DNA of 5,793 bases, from contig JAPUJL010000463.1 of NCBI GenBank assembly GCA_027296185.1, positions 1 to 5,793 of the forward strand, in the 5' to 3' direction. This document shows positions 1 to 5,641 of the stretch, piece by piece. Numbering within the stretch: position 1 is the stretch's first letter; each line of letters opens with the position of its first letter. A program made the position numbers and the translations under genes. The notes beneath the pieces are model-generated. The model ran no database searches. It was given only the letters and a program-made list of their open reading frames with translations, and was not told the origin of the DNA. The DNA comes from SAR324 cluster bacterium. Lineage in GTDB: Bacteria > SAR324 > JACQKK01.

Positions 1-1109
1 ATCTTCTTGCCCTCCAGGATTTCGCGCATGGGGGTGAATTTCATGCGCACGGTATCCTCGCGCTTCTCCCCCTCGATGAAGCTGCGGCCAACGTACCGGT
101 TGCGGATCAGGCCGCTCATCACGGGCAGGCCCAGGTGGAACCCGAAGGAGTTGCCCGCCGCCGTGGCGGTCTCCGGCACGGAGACCACCAGGAAATCGTC
201 CCGTTCCTGCAGGGATTCCATGGCCGCCAGCTCGCGGCCGATGGCGTGGCGCACCTTGTACACCGAACGCCCTTCCAGGCTCGAGGCCAGGTTGGCGAAG
301 TAGATCCACTCGAAGTAGCAGTGGGCGCGCCGCTCGGCGGGCCAGTACCGCTCGACCCGATAGCCGTCCTTGTTCGCCACGATCAGCTCCCCGGGCTCCA
401 GGTCCTTGTGCTCGATCCCCATGTTGGTCAGCACGACGCTCTCCGAGGCTACGACCAGCAAGCCGTCGCGCTCGCCGTAACACATGGGTTTGATGCCCAG
501 CGGATCCCGTACCACCACCAGGTCGCCGATCGCGTTGATGAACGAGATGTTGTAGGCGCCGTCGAAAATCCGGGCCAAGTTGGCGAAGAGCTCGGTGAAT
601 TTGGGCGGATCGTCTCCCCGCAGCTCGCGGTTGATGAAGTGCATCATCACCTCCGTGTCCGCGTGGTAGGTGATGTGATAGCCGCTCGCATCCAGTTGTT
701 GGGTCAATTCGTGATAGTTCGCCAGGTTGCCGTTGAAGCCGATGGCGAACCACTTCCACATGCGCCCATGCACCCGCTCGAAGGGCTGTGCCTGATCGCT
801 GTCCCGCGCCCCGCTGGTGGCGTAGCGGGTGTGGCCGATGGCCGCGACGCCGGCGTACTCCTCGATCAGCCGGTCGAACTTGTGGGGCTGGTTGACGTGG
901 AACACTTCCTGGACGGAGCCCACGTCCTTGTGGGTCTGGAGGATTCGGTCCCGATCCGGATTGTAGGAGGTGAGGCCCGCGCTGAGCTGTCCGCGGTTCT
1001 GAAGGTCGATCAGCGCACGGATAACGACGGGAGCGACGTTCTGGCCCGGCCTGCCGTTACCCATCTGGTACACGGCGACGACGCCGCACTCCTCTTTCAG
1101 CCGATCCAT
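1..1109 (-). CDS. purF: Amidophosphoribosyltransferase (PurF family), N-terminal 369 residues, cut by window edge
   Basis: Glutamine PRPP amidotransferase catalyses the first step of de novo purine synthesis, moving glutamine-derived ammonia onto PRPP. The frame is open from an ATG at 1109 through base 1. What is visible is the class II glutamine amidotransferase domain and the start of the phosphoribosyltransferase domain: nucleophile Cys8 in EECGV, NRGQ (38-41), GHTRYAT (92-98), NGN (126-128), DTE (151-153), RDPLGIKP (201-208), FEWIYFA (266-272), a VPET segment (311-314) and RNRYVGRSFI (336-345). Arg95, Asn126-Gly127 and Asp151 match the E. coli glutamine-binding residues Arg73, Asn101-Gly102 and Asp127. 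The sequence stops just before the expected PRPP-binding motif, so roughly 100-130 residues are missing. By family knowledge the 7-residue leader would be removed to expose Cys8, as in Bacillus PurF. An AGG lies 5 bases before the ATG. The family is secure; the sequence is divergent, so a PurF paralogue with another role is possible. Confidence 0.9.
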   Translation of the reverse strand, partial: MDRLKEECGVVAVYQMGNGRPGQNVAPVVIRALIDLQNRGQLSAGLTSYNPDRDRILQTHKDVGSVQEVFHVNQPHKFDRLIEEYAGVAAIGHTRYATSGARDSDQAQPFERVHGRMWKWFAIGFNGNLANYHELTQQLDASGYHITYHADTEVMMHFINRELRGDDPPKFTELFANLARIFDGAYNISFINAIGDLVVVRDPLGIKPMCYGERDGLLVVASESVVLTNMGIEHKDLEPGELIVANKDGYRVERYWPAERRAHCYFEWIYFANLASSLEGRSVYKVRHAIGRELAAMESLQERDDFLVVSVPETATAAGNSFGFHLGLPVMSGLIRNRYVGRSFIEGEKREDTVRMKFTPMREILEGKK

Positions 1110-1148
1110 CGCAGCCTGAGCTCGCAAGGGGAAGGGGGGAACACTTGC

Positions 1149-1177
1149 ATGCTACCCGCTTCGGGGATTGTCTTCAA
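1149..1177 (-). promoter_or_regulatory. Predicted sigma70-type promoter of the PurF-family gene
   Basis: Read on the minus strand, TTGAAG (1177-1172) and TAGCAT (1154-1149) are separated by exactly 17 bases. Each matches its sigma70 consensus at four of six positions. Transcription would start near 1142, leaving a leader of about 33 bases before the ATG at 1109. A short inverted repeat (CCCG-AAG-CGGG) sits inside the spacer. This was found by eye, with no start-site data. Confidence 0.5.
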
Positions 1178-1284
1178 CAGCGGCGATGGGGCCGGCGGCG
1201 GGCCGCTTTACTCGATCGCCTCGACTCTTCACGCGCTGCCCGTTAACCCGGTGCCCCATTAGCCGCGGCACGGGCACGGCGGCG

Positions 1285-1302
1285 GCGGCCCCGCGGGGCC
1301 GC
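1285..1302. repeat. Perfect 18-base GC palindrome, possible transcription terminator hairpin
   Basis: GCGGCCCCGCGGGGCCGC is its own reverse complement over all 18 bases. It begins 14 bases after the stop codon of the J-domain gene, where a terminator would be expected. No T-run follows on the minus strand, so it is not a classical intrinsic terminator. It could act as a 3'-end stabilising hairpin, or it could be a chance product of the very high GC content. Confidence 0.4.
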
Positions 1303-1316
1303 GGTGGGGATTCCGG

Positions 1317-2360
1317 TCAAAAGACCTCGGTCAGCAGATATTCGTAGGCTTCCTGGATTTGGAGGAAGTCCTGCACGGTGCCGCCCTGGTCGGGGTGGCG
1401 CTGCTTCACCATCTCCCGGTAGGCCGACTTGACCTGGCTTAGCGAGGCGGTCAGGGTCAGCCCGAGGGTAGCGAAGTGGGACTCGCGCACGTGCCGCCGA
1501 TGGTTGAACCCGCCCTCCTCCCGTGCCGCGCCCCGCGACCAGCGGAACCCCTCCTCCCACGCGCGGTGGTTGGTACGCTGCTCGAATTCGGCCTTGGAGA
1601 CGTAGACCCCCAGGCGCCGGGCCTCGGCTGTCATCTGCCGCACGAAGGCAATCAGGCGCGCCTCGAACTCCTCCAGTTCCTGCGGCGGCTCCCGCCAGAA
1701 GGCCTCCTGGGCCGCCTGATCCAGCAAGTGCCGGGCCGTGGCCTTGAGGTAGCCCGAATCGAACTGATCGTAGATCACCCGACGCTGCTCGGGGGTCAGA
1801 GGCTGTGTCTGGATCCGCTGCACCAGCCTGGCCAGCTGGTTGTCGCTCCACGTGTCCTTGGGCGTGAGCTCCTCCCGCATCGGACCGTCGTCCAGGCTGC
1901 GGAAGGCCTCCAGGCGGAGCTCGAGAAACTCCTGGAGCATCAGGTGGACCAGCGCCCGGTGCTCTCCGAGGAAAACCAGGCCCGATCCGCGCACCGCGGT
2001 GGAATCCCACGCGAATTCGCACGCGTCGAGGACGTCCAGCAACTCCTCGTCCTGCAGGGGCGCGAGGGTCTGGTAGATGGATTCGGAGCGGCTGCGGTCG
2101 AAGTGCTGGTACCACTGCCACAGCACCTCGCGGCCGGGCAGCTCGGCATTCAGCAGAAAATGGAGGGAAACCGCGGAGACGTTGCTGTAGTAGAAGTCGC
2201 CTTTGTCGTCGACCCGGGTCTTGCCATGGGCGGACTCCAGAAAGTGCAGGATCGCCGCCGTGTAGTCGCCGTCGGCCGCACCGGCCCCGCTGCCGGCTCG
2301 GGCGTCATTGCCCCGCCCGGCCTTGGGGTGGCGTTTCGGTTTGGCCTCCTCGCGTATCAT
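1317..2360 (-). CDS. J-domain protein with C-terminal J domain and unrecognised N-terminal region
   Basis: The 347-residue product is probably a DnaK (Hsp70) co-chaperone. The C-terminal 55 or so residues form a J domain: a helix starting near HFATLGL (295-301), a basic helix II (about 308-321), the invariant HPD at 322-324 and helix III ending at the C-terminus. HPD is the motif that stimulates Hsp70 ATPase. There is no Gly/Phe region, no CxxCxGxG zinc repeat and no substrate-binding C-terminal domain, so this is a class III-like J protein and not DnaJ itself. Residues 1-30 are charged and Ala/Gly-rich, probably disordered; about 31-288 are soluble, mostly helical and acidic, with no membrane segment or signal peptide. 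I do not recognise that part. The ATG lies 25 bases after the dapB stop with no clear Shine-Dalgarno, which suggests co-transcription with dapB. The client is unknown. Confidence 0.85.
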   Translation of the reverse strand: MIREEAKPKRHPKAGRGNDARAGSGAGAADGDYTAAILHFLESAHGKTRVDDKGDFYYSNVSAVSLHFLLNAELPGREVLWQWYQHFDRSRSESIYQTLAPLQDEELLDVLDACEFAWDSTAVRGSGLVFLGEHRALVHLMLQEFLELRLEAFRSLDDGPMREELTPKDTWSDNQLARLVQRIQTQPLTPEQRRVIYDQFDSGYLKATARHLLDQAAQEAFWREPPQELEEFEARLIAFVRQMTAEARRLGVYVSKAEFEQRTNHRAWEEGFRWSRGAAREEGGFNHRRHVRESHFATLGLTLTASLSQVKSAYREMVKQRHPDQGGTVQDFLQIQEAYEYLLTEVF

Positions 2361-2385
2361 GAGCCGTCGTCCGCGCAGGTCCGCG

Positions 2386-3120
2386 TTACAGTAGGTGCTC
2401 CAGGCCGTAATAGAGCCGCTCGAGGGTCATCACCTTCTTCACGGCGAGGAGCACTCCGGGCATGAAGCTTTCGCGGCTGATGGAATCGTGCCGCACCGTC
2501 AGGGTCTGGCCCGTGCCGCCCAGGATTACCTCCTGATGGGCCACCAGCCCGGGCAGCCGCACCGAATGGATGCGCACCGGATACTGCGCGGTGCCCCGCG
2601 CCCCGGGCGCCAGTTCCTCTTCTTTCACCTTGGGGGCGGGGGCTTCCGCCCGCGCCTCGCCGATCAGTTGCGCCGTCTTGATCGCCGTCCCCGAAGGGGC
2701 ATCGATTTTCAGGTCGTGGTGCAGCTCGATGATTTCCACGTGAGGCAGATAGCGCGCCGCCTCCGCGGCGAAGCGCATCATCAGCACCGCCCCGATGGCG
2801 AAGTTGGGGGCGACCAATCCGCCCAATCGCCGCTCGGCACACATCGTCTCCAGCTCGGCCACCTGCTCGGGGGTGAAGCCCGAGGTGCCCACCACGGGCC
2901 GGGCACCGGCCGCGACGATGGTGCGGGCGTTCTCGAAACCCGCTCCGGCGGTGGTGAAATCGACGACGACCTCAGCCTGCTGCTGGGCGATGGCTCCGGC
3001 CAGGTCATCGCCCAGGTCGGTCGCGCCGGCCAGGTCGAGTTCCGGATCGCCTTCGACCGCCCGCAGGCATTCCTGGCCCATGCGGCCCTTAGCGCCATTG
3101 ACCAACACTCGAATCGTCAT
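2386..3120 (-). CDS. dapB: 4-hydroxy-tetrahydrodipicolinate reductase (DapB)
   Basis: DapB is the cytosolic NAD(P)H-dependent reductase of the diaminopimelate pathway, supplying lysine and the peptidoglycan cross-linking residue. The 244-residue product carries the dinucleotide-binding glycine motif GAKGRMG (9-15), VDFT (53-56), GTSG (78-81, usually GTTG), APNFAIG (104-110), the catalytic pair His134-His135 with Lys138, and the substrate-binding DAPSGT (140-145). It ends with the conserved block starting HSVRLPGLVAHQEV and continuing through GGTGQTLTVRHDS and SFMPGVLLA. Length is slightly below the usual 250-270. The sequence resembles the Bacillus-like branch (ELHHDLK) more than E. coli (EAHHRHK). 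The start is an ATG; the purine-rich sequence upstream lies inside a small hairpin at 3130-3145. It sits 70 bases downstream of queF and 25 bases upstream of the J-domain gene. No other lysine genes are visible. Confidence 0.96.
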   Translation of the reverse strand: MTIRVLVNGAKGRMGQECLRAVEGDPELDLAGATDLGDDLAGAIAQQQAEVVVDFTTAGAGFENARTIVAAGARPVVGTSGFTPEQVAELETMCAERRLGGLVAPNFAIGAVLMMRFAAEAARYLPHVEIIELHHDLKIDAPSGTAIKTAQLIGEARAEAPAPKVKEEELAPGARGTAQYPVRIHSVRLPGLVAHQEVILGGTGQTLTVRHDSISRESFMPGVLLAVKKVMTLERLYYGLEHLL

Positions 3121-3129
3121 CTGGCCGGG

Positions 3130-3145
3130 TTCCCGCCGCCGGGAA
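3130..3145. repeat. Small inverted repeat in the queF-dapB gap
   Basis: On the minus strand, TTCCCG and CGGGAA flank a four-base GCGG loop. The repeat ends 9 bases before the dapB ATG and covers the only purine-rich stretch that could serve as its ribosome binding site. It could tune dapB translation, but a 6-base stem of this composition is also expected by chance in GC-rich DNA. There is no T-run, so it is unlikely to terminate queF transcripts. Confidence 0.25.
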
Positions 3146-3190
3146 ATTGCCGCCCGTGCGATATGCCTTCCCGTGACCGGAGCGGGGCCG

Positions 3191-3595
3191 CTACTGCCGC
3201 TCGGAATCGACTTCGCACGTGGCGTCGATTCCCCCGCGCGTGTTGTAGACGGTTTTCACACAAAGCTTTTGGGGTTGCAACAGATTGCGGAGATCCTCGT
3301 AAATGCGCGCCGTGACGGCTTCTTGGAAGATTCCGACGTTGCGGAAGGAGACCAGATAGTACTTGAGGGATTTCAGTTCGACGATCGTTTCCGCGGGAAC
3401 GTATTCGATGCGGAGGGAGGCGTAATCGGGCAGGCCGGAATAGGGGCAGACGGCGGAGAACTCCTGGGTCTCGTAGACGACCGTCTGGGCCGGACCCTCG
3501 TAAGGAAAGGTTTCGAGCAACCCGGTGGCGATCTTGTCCTCGGTTTCGAATTCGAGGACGCGCCCCTCTGCGTAGGCCGTGTCCGTAGGGTCCAT
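3191..3595 (-). CDS. queF: NADPH-dependent 7-cyano-7-deazaguanine (preQ0) reductase, single-domain QueF
   Basis: QueF reduces the nitrile of preQ0 to the amine preQ1, the base later inserted into tRNA wobble position 34 for queuosine. Counting from the ATG at 3595 the product has 134 residues. It shows the thioimide-forming Cys50 in FSAVCPYSG, Asp57, the QueF signature ELKSLKYY (73-80), SFRNVG (83-88), Glu92, and a C-terminal RGGI. This is the short Bacillus-type enzyme, not the two-domain E. coli form. Residue 91, just before Glu92, is Gln (codon CAA), whereas I recall His96 at this place in B. subtilis. I chose the ATG because it begins 5 bases after the fabI stop; an in-frame TTG at 3628 would add 11 residues and overlap fabI. 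There is no clear Shine-Dalgarno, so translation is probably coupled to fabI. GTP cyclohydrolase I (FolE) shares the fold, but the signature is that of QueF. Confidence 0.93.
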   Translation of the reverse strand: MDPTDTAYAEGRVLEFETEDKIATGLLETFPYEGPAQTVVYETQEFSAVCPYSGLPDYASLRIEYVPAETIVELKSLKYYLVSFRNVGIFQEAVTARIYEDLRNLLQPQKLCVKTVYNTRGGIDATCEVDSERQ

Positions 3596-3600
3596 GGGAT

Positions 3601-4383
3601 TCAGTTGGCCATGATGTTGTAGCCGCAATCCACGTAGATCGACTGGCCCGTGATGGCCGAAGCGCCCGAACTGAGCAGAAACGCCGTCGTCTGGGCGATC
3701 TCTTCCACCGTCACGTTGCGCTGGAGGGCGGAGTGCTCGCCCGCGACCTTCAGCATGTCGCCGAATTGCTTGACACCCGAGGAGGACAAGGTACGGATCG
3801 CGCCGGCAGACACGGCGTTGATGCGGATGTTGTCCGGCCCCAGCTCCCGCGCCAGGTAGCGGATCGCCGATTCCAGCGCCGCCTTGGCGGGGCCCATCAC
3901 GTGATAATTGGGTACCGCCAGCACGGAGCCGATGAAGCTCATCACGGCGATGCTCCCGCCACCGTTGGCGCGCATGAGCCGCGACCCTTCCCGGACGATG
4001 GGCAACAGCGAATACGCGCTCACGTCCAGGGCCAGGTTCCAGCCCTCGCGGGAGGTTTGAGAGAAAGGTCTCGTCAGTTCGTCGCGGTCGGCGAAGGCCA
4101 CCGAGTGCACGAGAAAGTCAAGGCCGCCCCAGGCCTGCTCCAGGTTGGCGAAGAGGCGCACCACGTCCCCGTCCTCCCGAACGTCGAGGGGATGAATCTG
4201 GGTGACGTTCATTTGGTCGGCGAATCCGCGGACGTGCGCCTCGAAGCGGCCCTTGGGGTCCGGTCCGTAGGTCAGGCACAATTCGGCCCCCAGCGCATCC
4301 AGTTGCCGCGCCACGGCCAGGGCGATGCTGCGCTGGTTGGCCACACCCAGCACCAGTCCCTTCTTCCCGTCGAATCCGATCAT
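3601..4383 (-). CDS. fabI: Enoyl-[acyl-carrier-protein] reductase (FabI)
   Basis: FabI performs the last reduction of each fatty-acid elongation cycle, converting trans-2-enoyl-ACP to acyl-ACP with NAD(P)H. It is a cytosolic tetramer of the short-chain dehydrogenase superfamily and the target of triclosan-type inhibitors. The 260-residue length fits (E. coli 262). Visible motifs are the FabI form of the nucleotide-binding loop, GVANQRSIA (13-21), LD (66-67), HSVAFA (93-98), the catalytic Tyr160-x6-Lys167 in NYHVMGPAK, and NAVSAGAIRTL. Residue 150 is Phe where E. coli has Tyr146; Phe at this place recalls Phe149 of mycobacterial InhA. The ATG at 4383 is preferred because TGGAG lies 5 bases upstream; an in-frame TTG at 4398 would add five residues. 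The stop is followed 5 bases later by queF. The plant-like FabL/FabV types are excluded by the motifs. Confidence 0.96.
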   Translation of the reverse strand: MIGFDGKKGLVLGVANQRSIALAVARQLDALGAELCLTYGPDPKGRFEAHVRGFADQMNVTQIHPLDVREDGDVVRLFANLEQAWGGLDFLVHSVAFADRDELTRPFSQTSREGWNLALDVSAYSLLPIVREGSRLMRANGGGSIAVMSFIGSVLAVPNYHVMGPAKAALESAIRYLARELGPDNIRINAVSAGAIRTLSSSGVKQFGDMLKVAGEHSALQRNVTVEEIAQTTAFLLSSGASAITGQSIYVDCGYNIMAN

Positions 4384-4388
4384 TCTCG

Positions 4389-4393
4389 CTCCA
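4389..4393 (-). promoter_or_regulatory. Ribosome binding site of fabI
   Basis: TGGAG on the minus strand lies 5 bases before the ATG at 4383. It decides the start in favour of that ATG over the in-frame TTG at 4398, which would place this site inside the coding region. It is the clearest Shine-Dalgarno-like site in the window. Confidence 0.6.
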
Positions 4394-4407
4394 CGCAAAT
4401 CGCAACA

Positions 4408-4423
4408 CGAGCCGAACGGCTCG
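4408..4423. repeat. Perfect inverted repeat in the fabI leader, possible weak terminator or operator
   Basis: On the minus strand CGAGCC-GTTC-GGCTCG forms a 6-base stem with a 4-base loop (or 7 bases with a 2-base loop). It lies 60 bases after the oxidoreductase stop and 24 bases before the fabI start. The sequence that follows, TGTTGCGATTTG, is only moderately T-rich, so a terminator for the upstream gene is possible but not strong. A repressor-binding operator for fabI is an alternative. I see no convincing -35/-10 pair in this 100-base gap. Confidence 0.4.
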
Positions 4424-4483
4424 CCCGCCTGAGATTCCAGGCTTTATCCTATTCATTCCATGGTGCCACGGGGCCGCGCTGCG

Positions 4484-5641
4484 TCAATTCCAACTGGGGC
4501 GCAGCAGCGAAGACCAAGGAAACGTGTGCCAGGGGGCGTTTTCCGCCACGATGCGGGTGATAGCGGCCGCCGTGCCCGGCCAATGCCGCATGCCCCACAC
4601 CAGTGCTTCCGATCCGAAGGGTGAGGTCACCAGAGACCGGAACACCGTATCAAATAGCGCGTAGTGGCGGAAGAGCCCGGCACGCCAGGCTTCGAACGCA
4701 TTCTCGGCCTCGGGCCGCCCCGCTGGACAGTCCAGGATCGCGGCGACGGCCCGGGCGGCCTCGCGGGCGGTGGCCAGGGCGAAGGAGACGCCCGTGCCCA
4801 GGCAGGGATCGATGCCGCCCCCCGCGTCGCCCACGGCGAGCATCCCGCCGGCGGTGAAGCGCTCTGGAACGAACAATGGGTGGTGCCACGCCAGGGGGCG
4901 CGAAGCCGGACGGGCGCCTGCAAAGAGGGACGCGAAGGGCGTGGACGCCAGGAATCCCGGGTAGTCGGTGACGATGCGGCGGTAGGCGGCCCGGTCGCAC
5001 ATGGTGGTGGCCAGCAGTTCCCCCTCGCTCACCGGCGTCACGTAGACGTCCCACGGCGAAAACAGCCCCACCCGCACCCATTCCATCTCCAAGGGCCGCG
5101 GCAGCGCGAAGTGCAGCCGCAACCCCATGCGGTAGCCGCGCTCGTGAAAGCGCATCCCCGCCTTGCGGAGCAGGCTGGAGCGGGCGCCGTCCGCCGCCAC
5201 CACCGCGTCGCCGCGATATCGGCCCAGCCGTCCCTCGAGGCCGACGATCCGTCCCTTCTCCCAGACCGGCCCGGTGAGATCGTCGCGCACGGCGGTGACG
5301 GTGGGCCGATCCCGCACCGTCCCCTGGAGGGCCTCGACCAGCGTGGTGCGGCGGATACCCCGGCCGTTCCGCCCGGGCCGGAAAGGAACCCGCGCCACGG
5401 TGCGGGCGGTGTGGAACTCCAGGCCCTGGAAGTCGTGTCCCGGGATAGACTCCGGCTCCAGGCCCAACTCCCGCAAAACCGCCACGCCCATGGGCATGAT
5501 GCCCTCGCCGCACACGCGGTCCCGGGGCGGCGGCGCCTTGTCCACCAGCACCACCGAGCGGCCTTCCCGGGCCAGGAGGCCGGCCAGGGCGAGCCCGGCA
5601 ATCCCCGCCCCACCGATCACGACGTCGGCGTCCCGGTTCAT
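4484..5641 (-). CDS. FAD-dependent oxidoreductase/monooxygenase, CGEG-motif (geranylgeranyl reductase-like) family
   Basis: Counting from the ATG at 5641, the 385-residue product begins directly with an FAD-binding Rossmann fold: GGAGIAG (10-16) and an acidic Asp34 closing the second strand. Then come CGEG (44-47), GRGIRR (93-98), the second nucleotide motif ADGARS (150-155) and the ribityl-binding GDAGGGIDPCLGTG (271-284). This order is that of the group 1 flavoprotein hydroxylase / geranylgeranyl reductase superfamily, which includes tailoring enzymes of polyketide and isoprenoid pathways as well as halogenases. I see no halogenase WxWxIP motif. The substrate cannot be read from the sequence. 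There is no signal peptide; the only strongly hydrophobic stretch is the Rossmann helix. The ATG was chosen because the fold starts there and an upstream frame ends in ATGA across it; an in-frame GTG at 5722 would add 27 poorly conserved-looking residues. Neither start has a good Shine-Dalgarno. Confidence 0.85.
   Translation of the reverse strand: MNRDADVVIGGAGIAGLALAGLLAREGRSVVLVDKAPPPRDRVCGEGIMPMGVAVLRELGLEPESIPGHDFQGLEFHTARTVARVPFRPGRNGRGIRRTTLVEALQGTVRDRPTVTAVRDDLTGPVWEKGRIVGLEGRLGRYRGDAVVAADGARSSLLRKAGMRFHERGYRMGLRLHFALPRPLEMEWVRVGLFSPWDVYVTPVSEGELLATTMCDRAAYRRIVTDYPGFLASTPFASLFAGARPASRPLAWHHPLFVPERFTAGGMLAVGDAGGGIDPCLGTGVSFALATAREAARAVAAILDCPAGRPEAENAFEAWRAGLFRHYALFDTVFRSLVTSPFGSEALVWGMRHWPGTAAAITRIVAENAPWHTFPWSSLLRPSWN

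Larger units (their letters stand above)
1110..1316. other. 207-base intergenic region between the J-domain gene and the PurF-family gene
   Basis: This is the longest gap without a gene in the window. It holds the predicted promoter at 1149-1177, the GC palindrome at 1285-1302 and a CGG-rich stretch (about 1276-1290). I see no small gene with a credible ribosome binding site, no riboswitch-like layout that I can recognise, and no conserved purine-repressor site. A long plus-strand frame crosses this region but looks like antisense shadow. Confidence 0.6.

Noticed and set aside
135..1262. Long plus-strand open frame (375 codons) opposite the PurF-family gene
   Set aside because: The minus-strand frame carries an unbroken set of PurF motifs. 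The plus-strand product is a Val/His/Arg-rich antisense shadow of GC-rich codons with no recognisable domain.
1276..1290. CGG triplet run as a microsatellite or repeat element
   Set aside because: Only a few imperfect units; expected from base composition.
1243..2121. Minus-strand open frame (292 codons) in another phase within the J-domain gene
   Set aside because: Extreme Arg/Pro/Gly/Ala content without any motif; it overlaps almost wholly with the J-domain gene on the same strand.
1476..2465. Plus-strand open frame (329 codons) opposite the J-domain gene
   Set aside because: It is antisense to a gene with a clear HPD J domain and runs into the opposite strand of dapB. Its composition (Pro/Arg/Leu/Gly) is typical of a shadow.
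2395..3315. Plus-strand open frame (306 codons) opposite dapB
   Set aside because: DapB motifs are complete on the minus strand; the plus-strand product is His/Arg/Gly-rich and unrecognisable.
4458..4473. TGGCAC on the minus strand upstream of fabI as a sigma54 -24 element
   Set aside because: The -12 element (TTGC) is absent at the required spacing.
4384..4483. sigma70 promoter for fabI using TAGGAT near 4446-4451
   Set aside because: The hexamer at the expected -35 position is GCCCCG, which does not resemble TTGACA. fabI may still have a promoter of another type.
3733..4560. Plus-strand open frame (275 codons) opposite fabI
   Set aside because: It mirrors the fabI codons and has no motif of its own.
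4650..5513. Minus-strand open frame (287 codons) in another phase within the flavoprotein gene
   Set aside because: Arg/Gly/Pro-rich shadow; the FAD-binding motifs all lie in the other frame.
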